This document shows positions 18,780 to 28,693 of a stretch of DNA of 64,000 bases, in pieces (positions within the stretch are counted from its first letter, which is position 1; each line of letters opens with the position of its first letter). The notes beneath the pieces are model-generated. The model had not been told where the DNA came from. It was given only the letters and a program-made list of their open reading frames with translations, and ran no database searches. The DNA comes from Sulfitobacter sp. JL08 (GTDB lineage Bacteria; Pseudomonadota; Alphaproteobacteria; Rhodobacterales; Rhodobacteraceae): the NCBI RefSeq assembly GCF_003352045.1, contig NZ_CP025815.1:1984001-2048000 (forward strand), in the 5' to 3' direction. Both the position numbers and the translations under genes were made by a program.

Positions 18780-19922
18780 ATGAGCGGTAAACGAAATATT
18801 TTTGAAGAAGTAGGCACGTCTGACGCAACTCGCCCAGCAGCGCAGACAGGCGTGATCGATCAGGGCCGGGGCGGCGCGCGCGGGGGCATCCGCATCTGGC
18901 TGTTGATCCTGTTCGCGCTTGTCGTGGTGATGATTGCCGTGGGCGGTCTGACCCGCCTGACAGACAGTGGCCTTTCCATCACCGAATGGCGCCCGCTGAC
19001 CGGCGCGCTGCCCCCGATGAACGAAGCGGCGTGGCTATCGGAATTTGCAAAATATCAGGCGATACCGGAATTCCAGATCCAGAACCAGTGGATGCAACTG
19101 GATGATTTCAAAGTCATCTACTGGTGGGAATGGGGCCACCGCCAACTGGGCCGTGTGATCGGTCTTGTCTGGGGGATCGGGTTCTTGTGGTTTTTCCTGC
19201 GGCGCCAGATTCCAACCGGATGGACCGGCCGTTTGCTGCTTCTTGGCGGTCTTGGCGGGCTTCAGGGGGCGATCGGATGGTGGATGGTGTCATCGGGGCT
19301 AAGCGGGTCGATGACGGATGTGGCCAGTTACCGGCTGGCGATCCATCTGGGCCTGGCCTTTGCCATTCTGGGCATGATCGCGTGGTATGTGTTCCTGCTG
19401 GGGCGCAGCGAACGCGACCTGATGCAGGCCCGCCGCGGCAAAGAGGCAAAGCTGTTTTCACTGTCCACCGGCCTGATGCATTTCGCGTTCCTGCAAATCC
19501 TCATCGGCGCGCTGGTGGCGGGTATTGATGCGGGGCGATCCTATACCGATTGGCCGCTGATGGGCGGGCAGGTGTTTCCGGCCAGCGCGCTGGTGCTGGA
19601 GCCTTGGTGGCGCAACTTTTTTGAGAGTCCGGGTCTGGTACAGTTCATCCACCGGATTGCCGGGTATCTGTTGCTTGTGTTCGCCGTCATCGTCTGGCTG
19701 CGCGGGCGCAAATCGGCCCATGCAACCACACGCTTTGCCTTTAACGCGGTGATGGCGGCCCTGTCGCTTCAGATGGTGCTGGGCATCGTGACCGTTCTTT
19801 ACGGCGCGCCCTGGCAAGTCGCCATTCTGCACCAGTTGCTGGCGGTGGCCCTGTGGGTTCTGATCCATCGCGCGCGCTACCTGTCGGCCTATCCCGTCGC
19901 AACCTCTCTCAGGACACAATAA
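18780..19922 (+). CDS. ctaA: Heme A synthase
   Basis: A 380-residue membrane enzyme that oxidises heme O to heme A for aa3 cytochrome oxidase. It has eight hydrophobic helices and the conserved motifs GGLTRLTDSGLSITEWRP (about 52-69), the heme-ligand region WEWGHRQLGRVIG (about 117-129) and FIHRIAGYLL (about 285-294). Its stop codon is immediately followed by the start of the M32 peptidase gene (TAAATG). Confidence 0.96.
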   Translation: MSGKRNIFEEVGTSDATRPAAQTGVIDQGRGGARGGIRIWLLILFALVVVMIAVGGLTRLTDSGLSITEWRPLTGALPPMNEAAWLSEFAKYQAIPEFQIQNQWMQLDDFKVIYWWEWGHRQLGRVIGLVWGIGFLWFFLRRQIPTGWTGRLLLLGGLGGLQGAIGWWMVSSGLSGSMTDVASYRLAIHLGLAFAILGMIAWYVFLLGRSERDLMQARRGKEAKLFSLSTGLMHFAFLQILIGALVAGIDAGRSYTDWPLMGGQVFPASALVLEPWWRNFFESPGLVQFIHRIAGYLLLVFAVIVWLRGRKSAHATTRFAFNAVMAALSLQMVLGIVTVLYGAPWQVAILHQLLAVALWVLIHRARYLSAYPVATSLRTQ

Positions 19923-21398
19923 ATGACAGCCTATGATGAATTGATGGCGTTCCAGCGCGACACCGAAGCGTTGGGGCAGGTCGCGGGCCGGTTGGGCTGG
20001 GATCAGGAAACCATGATGCCACGCGGTGCAGCCGCACAGCGCAGCGAGGAAATGGCCGCGATGGAAGGCGTGTTGCATGCGCGGCGCATTGATCCGCGCA
20101 TGGCCGACTGGCTGGCCAAGATCGATGATGCCGCACTGGGGCCGGTGGAACAGGCGCAAATGCGCGAAATCCGGCGCAGCTATGCCCGCACGGTCAAGGT
20201 GCCCGCCGCATTGGCCGCCGAAATTGCCCGCGTCACATCCCGTGCCCAGGGCCAGTGGGCCGAGGCGCGCAGCAATGATGATGTTGCAGCCTTTGTGCCG
20301 GTTCTGAAAGACGTGCTGCGCCTGAAACGCGAAGAAGGGCAGGCGCTGGCGGCTGGCGGCAATGTCTATGACGCGATGCTGGACGATTACGAACCGGGTA
20401 TCACCGCCGATGATCTGGAAACGATGTTCGCCGCAATGCGTCCACGTCTGGTGGCCCTGCGCGCTGCCGTACTGGACCGGCCCGCGCCCGCCGGTCTGAC
20501 CGGCACCTTTGACGAACCCAAACAGATGCAGCTGACCCGTAAACTGGCCAAGGCATTTGGCTATGACATGGCGACAGGACGCGTGGACAAGGCGGTGCAT
20601 CCGTTCAGTTCGGGCAGCGGGCAGGATGTCCGCATCACCACACGCACCTCTGAAACCGATCCGTTCAACTGTTTCTATTCCACCATCCACGAGGTCGGGC
20701 ATGCCTGTTATGAACAGAATATCGCCCCCGATTTCCTGCTGACTCCGCTGGGGCGGGGCGTGTCGATGGGTGTGCACGAAAGCCAAAGCCGGATTTACGA
20801 AAACCAGTTGGGCCGCAGCCGCGCCTTTTGCGGCTTCCTGTTCGAACAGATGCAGGCGCAATTCGGCGATTTCGGCGTTGCGGATGCCGATGCGCTTTAC
20901 GGGGCCGTCAATCGCGTATCGAACGGCTATATCCGTACCGAAGCGGACGAAGTGCAGTACAACCTGCATATCATGCTGCGCTTTGATCTGGAGCGCGCGC
21001 TGATTTCCGGCGATCTGGGCGCCGGCGATCTGGAGGCGGCGTGGAACGATCGCTTCAAGGCCGATTTCGGATACGAGGTTGATCGCGCCTCGAACGGGTG
21101 TTTGCAGGATGTGCACTGGTCTGTCGGTCTGTTTGGCTATTTCCCGACCTACAGCCTTGGCAATGTCTATGCCGGATGCCTTTATCAGGCGCTGCGCGCC
21201 GCCGTGCCCGATCTGGAAACGCAACTGGCCCAGGGCGATCTTGGTCCCGCAACCGGCTGGCTGGCGCAGAACGTGCAATGCCATGGCGGGCGGCATCTGC
21301 CCCGCGAGGTGATCGAACAGGCCAGCGGTATTGCACCTAGCGAAGGGCCGTTACTGGATTATCTGGATGGAAAGTTCGGCGCGCTTTACGAGCTTTGA
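19923..21398 (+). CDS. M32 family carboxypeptidase (thermostable carboxypeptidase type)
   Basis: A 491-residue metallocarboxypeptidase of the Taq family. The zinc site is intact: HEVGH at about residues 257-261, with the downstream GVHESQSR block (about 285) supplying the further Glu ligand. The N-terminal GRLGWDQETMMPRGA is conserved in the family. Translation start abuts the ctaA stop, so the pair is probably co-transcribed. A perfect 12-bp hairpin terminator lies just downstream. Confidence 0.95.
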   Translation: MTAYDELMAFQRDTEALGQVAGRLGWDQETMMPRGAAAQRSEEMAAMEGVLHARRIDPRMADWLAKIDDAALGPVEQAQMREIRRSYARTVKVPAALAAEIARVTSRAQGQWAEARSNDDVAAFVPVLKDVLRLKREEGQALAAGGNVYDAMLDDYEPGITADDLETMFAAMRPRLVALRAAVLDRPAPAGLTGTFDEPKQMQLTRKLAKAFGYDMATGRVDKAVHPFSSGSGQDVRITTRTSETDPFNCFYSTIHEVGHACYEQNIAPDFLLTPLGRGVSMGVHESQSRIYENQLGRSRAFCGFLFEQMQAQFGDFGVADADALYGAVNRVSNGYIRTEADEVQYNLHIMLRFDLERALISGDLGAGDLEAAWNDRFKADFGYEVDRASNGCLQDVHWSVGLFGYFPTYSLGNVYAGCLYQALRAAVPDLETQLAQGDLGPATGWLAQNVQCHGGRHLPREVIEQASGIAPSEGPLLDYLDGKFGALYEL

Positions 21399-21405
21399 AC
21401 GAACA

Positions 21406-21443
21406 GCACCGGAGTTTGCGTAAAACTCCGGTGCCTTCTTTTT
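21406..21443. terminator. Bidirectional intrinsic terminator
   Basis: A perfect 12-bp inverted repeat (GCACCGGAGTTT at 21406-21417, its complement at 21423-21434) around a 5-base loop, followed on the plus strand by CTTCTTTTT and preceded on the minus strand by mixed bases. It sits between the convergent M32 peptidase and gyrA genes. Confidence 0.85.
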
Positions 21444-21451
21444 ACCAACGT

Positions 21452-24223
21452 TTACTCTGTCCCGCCGTCTGCGATGTCGCCCACGACATCCTCATCGCCC
21501 TGATCGGCGATACGCGCAACGCTTACGACCACTTCGTTCTTGCCGGTGTCAAACACCTTGACGCCACCCGCGCTGCGCGAACGGAATGAGATCCCCTCGA
21601 CAGGCACGCGGATCGACTGGCCCTTGGATGTCGCCAGCATGATCTGGTCATCCATATCCACGGGGAAGGATGCCACCAGCGCGCCGCCGCGCATGGCCTT
21701 GTCCATCGCGGCCACGCCCATGCCGCCGCGTCCGCGCAGCGGATAATCGTGGCTGCTGGACAATTTGCCCGACCCTTTGGCAGTGATTGTCAGGATCAGG
21801 TTTTCAGCCGCCGACATCTGCGCATAGCGTTCGGTCGAGAAATTGGGATCGGCCACGCCGTCTTCATCATCGGTTTCGCCATCATCGGCCAGTCCGGCCA
21901 TGGCGCGACGCATTTTAAGATAGGCCACGCGTTCGTCCGCGGTCGCTTCGAAATGGCGGATCACCGACATAGAGACAACGCGGTCATCCCCCGTCAGGCG
22001 AATTCCTCGCACACCGGTGCTGTCGCGCCCCTTGAACACCCGAACATCCGTGCTGCGAAAGCGGATGGCACGGCCGGAATCGGTGACCAGCATCACATCT
22101 TCGTCTTCAGAACAGATGCGCGCATTTACCATTTCCACGGTTTCGGGCAGCTTCATCGCAATCTTGCCGTTGGATTTCACATTGGTGAAATCGCTGAGCG
22201 CGTTGCGCCGCACATCCCCAGCGCTGGTGGCAAACACGATTTGCAGATCGGCCCAGTTTTCTTCGGGCACATCCACCGGCATGATCGCCGCGATCGAGGT
22301 TCCGACCGGAATGGGCAGGATATTGACCACAGCCTTGCCCTTGGACGTGCGCCCGCCCTGCGGCAGACGCCACGTTTTCAGTTTGTAAACCATTCCATCG
22401 GTGGTGAAGAACAGCAACTGGGTATGGGTGTTGGCCACGAACAGGGTGGTCACAACATCCTCCTCCTTGGTCTGCATCCCCGACAGGCCCTTGCCACCGC
22501 GGCGCTGGCTGCGGAAATCGGCCAGAGGCGTGCGTTTGATATAGCCACCCGATGTCACCGTCACGACCATGTCTTCACGTTCGATCAGGTCTTCATCGTC
22601 CATATCGCCGGACCAGTCGACAATTTCGGTCCGCCGCGGCACGGCGAACTGGTCGCGCACTTCGCGCAACTCGTCCGAAATGATGCCCATGATCCGTTCG
22701 CGAGATCCAAGAATTTCCAGATATTCCCGTATCTTGCCTGCCAACTCCTGAAGTTCGTCCGTCACCTCTTTGACACCGATCTGGGTCAGGCGTTGCAGGC
22801 GCAGTTCCAGAATGGCGCGGGCCTGTGTTTCGCTGAGGTTATAGGTGCCATCATCATTGGCCGTATGGGTCGGATCATCGATCAGCGCGATATATTCCAG
22901 AATGTCACGCGCAGGCCAGCGGCGCGTCATCAGTTTTTCGCGCGCTTCGGCCGCATCGGCGGACTGGCGGATCGTCGCAACGACTTCGTCGATATTGGTG
23001 ACGGCAACGGCCAGACCGCACAGGATATGGCTGCGTTCGCGCGCTTTGCGCAATTCAAAGGCCGTGCGTCGCGCAACGACATCTTCGCGGAAATCGATGA
23101 ATGACGTCAGGAACCGGCGCAGTGTCAGCTGTTCGGGCCGTCCGCCATTCAGCGCCAGCATGTTGCAGCCGAAATAGGTTTGCATCGGGGTAAAGCGGAA
23201 CAGCTGGTTCAGCACCACTTCGGCTGTGGCATCGCGTTTCAGTTCCACCACCACGCGCACGCCGTTGCGATCCGATTCGTCCTGCACGTGGCTGACGCCT
23301 TCGATCTTCTTTTCGCGCACCTGTTCGGCGATCTTTTCGATCATCGACGCCTTGTTCACCTGATAGGGAATCTCATCGATAATAATGGCATAGCGGTCTT
23401 TCCTGATCTCTTCCACGCGGGTCTTGGACCGGATGATCACCGATCCGCGCCCTTCAAGATAGGCTTTGCGCGCGCCGGACCGGCCCAGCATCATGCCGCC
23501 GGTCGGGAAATCGGGGCCGGGGACATATTCGATCAGTTCTTCGCTGGTGAGGTCGGGATTGTCGATCAGCGCCAGGGTCGCATTGATCACCTCGCCCAGA
23601 TTGTGCGGCGGGATATTCGTGGCCATACCGACGGCAATACCGCCCGCACCATTGACCAGCATATTGGGAAACCGCGCCGGCAACACCGTGGGCTCACGGT
23701 CTTTCCCGTCGTAATTGTCCTGAAAATCGACCGTTTCCTTGTCGATATCAGCAAGCAAAAAGGCTGCCGGCTTGTCCATGCGCACTTCGGTATAGCGCAT
23801 CGCCGCTGCGTTATCGCCATCCATCGACCCGAAATTGCCCTGTCCGTCCAGCAGCGGCAGAGACATCGAAAAATCCTGCGCCATCCGCACCAGCGCATCA
23901 TAGATCGCACTGTCGCCATGGGGGTGGTATTTCCCCATCACATCGCCGACGGGACGAGCGGATTTCCGGTATGATTTGTCGTGCGTGTTGCCGGTTTCGT
24001 GCATCGCGTAAAGAATGCGCCGGTGCACCGGCTTCAGGCCGTCGCGCAGATCGGGAATGGCGCGACTGACGATCACCGACATCGCATAGTCCAGATAGGA
24101 CGTCTTCATTTCGTCTTCTATCGAAACCGTAGGGCCATCATAAACCGGGCGTTCCGGTGGCATTTCGTCTTCGTTTTCAGGTGTTTCTGGCGTGTCGTTC
24201 ACGTAATTTTGTCCGTCTGTCAC
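21452..24223 (-). CDS. gyrA: DNA gyrase subunit A
   Basis: A 923-residue subunit of DNA gyrase, which introduces negative supercoils. Present are the N-terminal [21 protein letters not shown] region, the catalytic Tyr in [10 protein letters not shown] (about 128), and the C-terminal wrapping domain with the GyrA box QRRGGKG, which separates gyrase from topoisomerase IV. The quinolone-resistance region reads [17 protein letters not shown], with Ser and Asp at the two classic positions, so no common target resistance change is present. There is an acidic insertion near residue 830 ([10 protein letters not shown]). Confidence 0.97.
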   Translation of the reverse strand: MTDGQNYVNDTPETPENEDEMPPERPVYDGPTVSIEDEMKTSYLDYAMSVIVSRAIPDLRDGLKPVHRRILYAMHETGNTHDKSYRKSARPVGDVMGKYHPHGDSAIYDALVRMAQDFSMSLPLLDGQGNFGSMDGDNAAAMRYTEVRMDKPAAFLLADIDKETVDFQDNYDGKDREPTVLPARFPNMLVNGAGGIAVGMATNIPPHNLGEVINATLALIDNPDLTSEELIEYVPGPDFPTGGMMLGRSGARKAYLEGRGSVIIRSKTRVEEIRKDRYAIIIDEIPYQVNKASMIEKIAEQVREKKIEGVSHVQDESDRNGVRVVVELKRDATAEVVLNQLFRFTPMQTYFGCNMLALNGGRPEQLTLRRFLTSFIDFREDVVARRTAFELRKARERSHILCGLAVAVTNIDEVVATIRQSADAAEAREKLMTRRWPARDILEYIALIDDPTHTANDDGTYNLSETQARAILELRLQRLTQIGVKEVTDELQELAGKIREYLEILGSRERIMGIISDELREVRDQFAVPRRTEIVDWSGDMDDEDLIEREDMVVTVTSGGYIKRTPLADFRSQRRGGKGLSGMQTKEEDVVTTLFVANTHTQLLFFTTDGMVYKLKTWRLPQGGRTSKGKAVVNILPIPVGTSIAAIMPVDVPEENWADLQIVFATSAGDVRRNALSDFTNVKSNGKIAMKLPETVEMVNARICSEDEDVMLVTDSGRAIRFRSTDVRVFKGRDSTGVRGIRLTGDDRVVSMSVIRHFEATADERVAYLKMRRAMAGLADDGETDDEDGVADPNFSTERYAQMSAAENLILTITAKGSGKLSSSHDYPLRGRGGMGVAAMDKAMRGGALVASFPVDMDDQIMLATSKGQSIRVPVEGISFRSRSAGGVKVFDTGKNEVVVSVARIADQGDEDVVGDIADGGTE

Positions 24224-24394
24224 TGCGCGCTATATTTTGTGTTTCAGACTATATCAGAGGCAGGATGTAGGGTGCAATGGGTGACGTCCGATTGCTTTGG
24301 CAGCCACATCAATCAAGTGATAACATACTGTTTTTATTGAAAAGTAATTCGGATCAGGCATTGTAGGTTTCAGGGGGGTCGGAAAGGACCAAAG

Positions 24395-24664
24395 ATGGAT
24401 CGTCAGGAAACCGAATTGATGTTGCGGGGATACGGGCTGACCACGGCAGAGTTTTTCTATCGCATGCCCGATTACACCCATGTGCTGAACAGCTTTGTCT
24501 GGCAGGACTATGATATCGCACCGGATCACCCGAAACTGTTCGAGTTTGTCGAATTCTGGCAGTCGGAAATCGAAGGACCGCTGCATTCCGTGCGGTTTTC
24601 ACACCGCAAATTGCTTCGCTCGGGCGAGTGGCGCAATGTCGTCGGAGAGTTTACCCTGCATTAG
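24395..24664 (+). CDS. usg: Usg family protein
   Basis: An 89-residue protein matching the small Usg family of alphaproteobacteria, first named from a gene next to trpF in Caulobacter; its function is not established. Conserved blocks are LTTAEFFYRMPDYTHVLNSF (about 16-35) and FWQSEIEGPLHSVRFSHR (about 53-70). Its stop overlaps the stop of the convergent cNMP-domain gene by 4 bases (TTAG). Confidence 0.85.
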   Translation: MDRQETELMLRGYGLTTAEFFYRMPDYTHVLNSFVWQDYDIAPDHPKLFEFVEFWQSEIEGPLHSVRFSHRKLLRSGEWRNVVGEFTLH

Positions 24665-25362
24665 GCACAGGGCGAGACGTTCCGGGGCGCGCTGGCGGGC
24701 CGCTCGGGCCAGCTGACAGCCAGTTTGCGGGCAATATCCTTGTTGAACAGCGCACTCAGCGCGTTTGACAGACGCGACGATTTTTCCATCAGGGCGGTCA
24801 GTTGATTGCGTTCCCACTGCACATAATGCGCCCCAGCCGGCGCGATTACGGTGGCCGTTGCCGGACCGTCGATCAGAAACGATATTTCACCGAGAAAATT
24901 GCCCGCACCGATATTAACGCTTTTGCCGTCACGGCCCAGCTTGATGGTGCCCGATGACAAAAGATAAAGATGCGTCGGCTTGACCCCCTGAGTGCAGATT
25001 TCGGTGTCTTGCTCTGCCACGATCCAGTCCCCAAGGCGCATGATCCGGCGAAACTGACCGGGGTTCAGCGTAGGAAAGGACTGGTACAAGGTCAGCATCT
25101 CGGGCGACATGCCCAAGGTTGAGCGTTCGCGCAAAATAACAACGATCATCAGCAAATTGGACGCTGCGATCGCGGAGCTGGCCCAGATTGCATCCCACAA
25201 AGGCGCGTCGGATGCGTTGTAGTAGTAGATGATGTAAAATCCCGAGCCGACCAGCAGAAAAAGCCGCAGGCGCAGCTCATTCCGTGTCAGCAACCCCAGA
25301 ATATAAAACAGCAGTGCGAGCTGTACGAAGACGCCAGCGCCGGAAAAGTATGAAAAATCCAT
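24661..25362 (-). CDS. Membrane protein with cyclic-nucleotide-binding-like domain
   Basis: A 233-residue protein with three hydrophobic segments in residues 1-85 and a cNMP-binding-like beta-barrel at about 110-205 (GDWIVAEQDTEICTQG, LYLLSSGTIKLGRDG, NFLGEISFLIDGPATATV). The arrangement resembles Popeye-domain proteins more than CRP-type regulators; there is no DNA-binding helix. It probably senses a nucleotide or small ligand at the inner membrane. Function is otherwise unknown. Confidence 0.8.
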   Translation of the reverse strand: MDFSYFSGAGVFVQLALLFYILGLLTRNELRLRLFLLVGSGFYIIYYYNASDAPLWDAIWASSAIAASNLLMIVVILRERSTLGMSPEMLTLYQSFPTLNPGQFRRIMRLGDWIVAEQDTEICTQGVKPTHLYLLSSGTIKLGRDGKSVNIGAGNFLGEISFLIDGPATATVIAPAGAHYVQWERNQLTALMEKSSRLSNALSALFNKDIARKLAVSWPERPASAPRNVSPCA

Positions 25363-25455
25363 GAAATACTCGGGTCAAATAAAACGTAACCCTAAAAGCA
25401 AGTTTCGCTTATTTCAATCGGCAGCCTGTCCGGTACGAAATTGCGGCAATCCGGT

Positions 25456-26406
25456 TCACGCCGAACAGCTGGCGCCGCCAAGAACACAGAACTTTGCGCA
25501 ATGGGGATGGTTCAGATACACATTGCGTTCCGCTGCTTCCAGCGTATCGCCCAGTTCGAATTCGGGCGCATAGGGCAGCAGGGTACAGGCCAGAACGGCC
25601 GGTTTTTCCGCACCCTTGCGTTTCACCACCATGCGCGAACTGGAACACATCACGTCACAAGGCGACTTGCCCAGAATATCCCAGCAGGCGGTGGTGATTT
25701 CGGGCACCGGCACGGTTGCGTCCATTTCCGGAAACAAGACCGTCTCGGCCGGGTTTTCGGCGTCAATATCAAACACGTGGCGCGCATAAAACGCGCCGTA
25801 GCCCTGCCGTGAACTCGCATCATCATCCCCCCAGACGGTGCGCCCGGCAACGGCCATCCTGATCCCCTGATCCCGCAGCCATTTCATTCCGGCCACGGTT
25901 CTGGAAAAACTGCCCGCGCCGCGTTCCTTGTCGTGAAAGGCGGCGGAATGGTGATCTACGGAAATCCGCAGCGTCAACATATCACCGAAACGGGTATTCA
26001 GATCAATCAGACCGTCATGAACACGGCGGCGCATCATCGGTTGCATCGCATTGGTCAGGATCAGCACCTTGTAGCCCCGTTCCAGCGACACGCGCGCCAT
26101 GTCGATCATCTGTGGATTCATGAACGGTTCACCGCCGGTAAAGGCGATTTCCCTGACCGGCCAGCGCCGTTCTGTGATCTGGTCCAGAAACGCCGTCACC
26201 TCTTGTGCGGTGATGTAAACCAGACTGTCGTTTTCCGGGCTGCTTTCGATATAGCAATTGGCGCAGGTGATGTTGCACAGCGTACCGGTGTTGAACCACA
26301 GCGTTTGCGGGTCGCGCAGTGTCACGCTGGCACGCGGCGCACCCGTTGCCGTAACCAACGGGTGTTCGAACTTGCCGTCATTGCCCGATGTAGAAACATC
26401 TTTCAT
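25456..26406 (-). CDS. Radical SAM protein
   Basis: A 316-residue radical SAM enzyme. The cluster motif CNITCANC (CxxxCxxC) lies at about residues 43-50 and AFTGGEPFMNPQM near 88-100. Cys-rich C-terminal residues (FCVLGGASCSA) may hold an extra cluster. The upstream frame extension to 26952 lies in the zwf gene and was rejected; the Met at 26406 begins the conserved part. No precursor peptide gene is visible beside it, and the substrate is unknown. It is unrelated in sequence detail and context to the HxsB and HxsC enzymes of the island. Confidence 0.88.
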   Translation of the reverse strand: MKDVSTSGNDGKFEHPLVTATGAPRASVTLRDPQTLWFNTGTLCNITCANCYIESSPENDSLVYITAQEVTAFLDQITERRWPVREIAFTGGEPFMNPQMIDMARVSLERGYKVLILTNAMQPMMRRRVHDGLIDLNTRFGDMLTLRISVDHHSAAFHDKERGAGSFSRTVAGMKWLRDQGIRMAVAGRTVWGDDDASSRQGYGAFYARHVFDIDAENPAETVLFPEMDATVPVPEITTACWDILGKSPCDVMCSSSRMVVKRKGAEKPAVLACTLLPYAPEFELGDTLEAAERNVYLNHPHCAKFCVLGGASCSA

Positions 26407-26550
26407 TGCGCACCTTGATTGAATTTGCCTGTTCCCCGTTCCTAAGGACTGAAAAAACCAAGGGAAAGTGCTACCTCGCGGTTTGACACCATTGTGATGC
26501 AGGCAGCAGATGCTAGGGTCGGCGCACATCATTCCGCAATGAGGGCGCAC

Positions 26551-28020
26551 ATGGTTTCTCGTATCATACCGGTCGAACCGTTCGATCTTGTCATTTTCGG
26601 CGGCACCGGTGATCTGGCGCGGCGCAAGATCCTGCCCGGCCTGTTCCGTCGCTATTGTGATGGTCAGGTCTTGCCCGGTGCGCGGATCATCGGCGCCGCC
26701 CGCAGCGAACATGACGACACCGAATACCGCCAGTTTGCGGCGGATGCGATCCGCGAATTCGGCGGCGGGCGCGCCTGCGAAGACGGCACCTTGGAGGCAT
26801 TTCTTGAAAACCTGTCTTACGTCACAACCGATGCACGCGGCACCCAAGGCTGGGACGAACTGGCCAGCCGGATATCGAATGACGGGCGGATCAAGGCATT
26901 CTATTTCTCTGTCGGGCCCGGTCTCTTCGGCGATCTGGCCGAACGGTTGCACAGCTATGGCATGGCCGATGCGGACTGTCGCATAGTCGTCGAAAAACCC
27001 TTTGGCCGCGATCTGGCATCAGCCCGCACGCTGAACGCGACGCTGGCGGCGCATTTCAACGAAAGCCAGATCTACCGGATCGATCATTATCTGGGCAAGG
27101 AAACCGTGCAGAACCTGATGGCGGTTCGTTTTGGCAACATGCTGTTCGAACCGCTGTGGAATTCGCAATATGTCGATCACATCCAGATCACCGTGGCCGA
27201 AACCGTGGGTGTGGGCGGCCGTGGAGAATATTACGACAAATCAGGCGCCATGCGCGATATGGTCCAGAACCACCTGATGCAACTGCTGTGCCTGATCGCG
27301 ATGGAACCGCCGGCCAAATTCGATCCGGACGCGGTACGCGATGAAAAGCTCAAGGTGATCCGCGCGCTTGATCCGGTGGAACCCCACCATATCGTGCGTG
27401 GCCAGTATGATGCGCATGCCGGACAGGAAGATGCCCACCCAAGCTATCGTGACGCCGTTGAAAACCCGCGCAGCAGCACCGAAAGCTTTGTCGCGTTGAA
27501 GGCCCATATCAGCAACTGGCGGTGGGCCGGCGCACCGTTCTATCTGCGCACCGGCAAACGGCTTGCAGCGCGGTCTTCGGAAATCACCGTCGTGTTCAAG
27601 GATACGCCCCACAATATTTTCGGCGCCGATGCGGGGCGCCACCGCAATGTCCTGTCGATCCGCCTGCAACCCAACGAAGGCATCACATTGGGTGTGACCA
27701 TCAAGGAACCGGGACCGGGCGGCATGCGTCTGGTGGATGTTCCCTTGGATATGTCCTTTGCCGAAGCGCTGGGGCCGGATGGCGAAGATCCGCCCGACGC
27801 CTATGAACGGCTGATCATGGATGTTATCCGTGGCAACCAGACCCTGTTCATGCGCGGCGACGAGGTCGAGGCCGCATGGGCTTGGACGGACCCGATCATC
27901 GCAGGTTGGGAAGCGCGCAAGGAATTTCCCAAACCGTATGAAAGCGGCAGTTCTGGGCCAACGGATGCAGATCTTTTGATGCAGCGCGACGGACGCAAAT
28001 GGCGAGGAGTGAGCCCATGA
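26551..28020 (+). CDS. zwf: Glucose-6-phosphate 1-dehydrogenase
   Basis: A 489-residue NADP-dependent enzyme making 6-phosphogluconolactone. The nucleotide-binding motif GGTGDLARRK is at about residues 17-26 and the active-site motif RIDHYLGKE at about 178-186. The start at 26551 gives a normal family length and has GAGGG five bases upstream. It is the first gene of zwf-pgl-pgi, with a 4-base stop/start overlap with pgl. Confidence 0.96.
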   Translation: MVSRIIPVEPFDLVIFGGTGDLARRKILPGLFRRYCDGQVLPGARIIGAARSEHDDTEYRQFAADAIREFGGGRACEDGTLEAFLENLSYVTTDARGTQGWDELASRISNDGRIKAFYFSVGPGLFGDLAERLHSYGMADADCRIVVEKPFGRDLASARTLNATLAAHFNESQIYRIDHYLGKETVQNLMAVRFGNMLFEPLWNSQYVDHIQITVAETVGVGGRGEYYDKSGAMRDMVQNHLMQLLCLIAMEPPAKFDPDAVRDEKLKVIRALDPVEPHHIVRGQYDAHAGQEDAHPSYRDAVENPRSSTESFVALKAHISNWRWAGAPFYLRTGKRLAARSSEITVVFKDTPHNIFGADAGRHRNVLSIRLQPNEGITLGVTIKEPGPGGMRLVDVPLDMSFAEALGPDGEDPPDAYERLIMDVIRGNQTLFMRGDEVEAAWAWTDPIIAGWEARKEFPKPYESGSSGPTDADLLMQRDGRKWRGVSP

Positions 28021-28688
28021 CCATGATCGAGTATCCTGACCGTGATATGTTGGCCATCGATGTTGCCAACAAACTGGCAGGAGAGCTGGAAAACTGCCTG
28101 TTCAACCATGACCACGCATCTTTTGTCGTGCCCGGCGGAACAACGCCGGGGCCGATTTTCGACGTGTTGTGCGCCGCCGATCTGGATTGGTCACGCGTGC
28201 ATATCTTCCTGACCGACGAACGCTGGGTTCCCGAGGATCACGACAGATCGAACACCAAACTGGTGCGCGAACGCCTGCTTGTGGAACGGGCGGCAGCCGC
28301 GCGGTACCTGCCGCTTTACGTCAAGGCCGACACACCCGAAGACGTTCTGCCCGAACTGGAATCCGAACTGGTGCCGGAATTACCAATCTCGATTGCGCTG
28401 TTCGGGATGGGCGCGGATATGCACACCGCATCCCTGTTTCCGGGCGCGGACCAATTGGCTGCCGCGCTGGACCCGCAAGCGCCGATCCTTGTTCCCATGC
28501 GCATTGATGGCCAGCCCGAAACCCGCGTCAGCCTGAGCGCGCGCGTGCTGGACGGCGCATTATCTAAACATCTGGTGATCTTTGGCGCAGAAAAACGCGC
28601 CGCACTTGAACGCGCGCGATCCCTTCCCCCAGAAGACGCGCCGATCAATGCGATCATGGATGACATGACCGTGCACTGGGCGGAGTAG
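28017..28688 (+). CDS. pgl: 6-phosphogluconolactonase
   Basis: A 223-residue hydrolase of the SugarP-isomerase/DevB family. Family blocks: [15 protein letters not shown] (about 38-52), [12 protein letters not shown] (about 61-72) and [16 protein letters not shown] (about 128-143). The start overlaps the zwf stop (ATGA) behind a GGAG ribosome site. With zwf it forms the entry of the Entner-Doudoroff and oxidative pentose-phosphate routes; edd and eda are not in the window. Confidence 0.94.
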   Translation: MTMIEYPDRDMLAIDVANKLAGELENCLFNHDHASFVVPGGTTPGPIFDVLCAADLDWSRVHIFLTDERWVPEDHDRSNTKLVRERLLVERAAAARYLPLYVKADTPEDVLPELESELVPELPISIALFGMGADMHTASLFPGADQLAAALDPQAPILVPMRIDGQPETRVSLSARVLDGALSKHLVIFGAEKRAALERARSLPPEDAPINAIMDDMTVHWAE

Positions 28689-28693
28689 GGACC

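Noticed and set aside
19458-21296. A 612-residue open frame on the minus strand opposite the M32 peptidase and ctaA
   Set aside because: It is antisense to two strongly conserved genes, is His/Gln/Arg-rich as expected of a high-GC shadow frame, and has no domain.
21749-23104. A 451-residue plus-strand frame opposite gyrA
   Set aside because: Mirror of the gyrA codon pattern; low-complexity His/Arg/Gly composition and no ribosome site.
25456-26406. The chromosomal radical SAM gene as part of the Hxs system
   Set aside because: It lies 19 kb away in core sequence, lacks the HxsB/HxsC context, and its flanks (cNMP-domain protein, zwf) have no link to the system.
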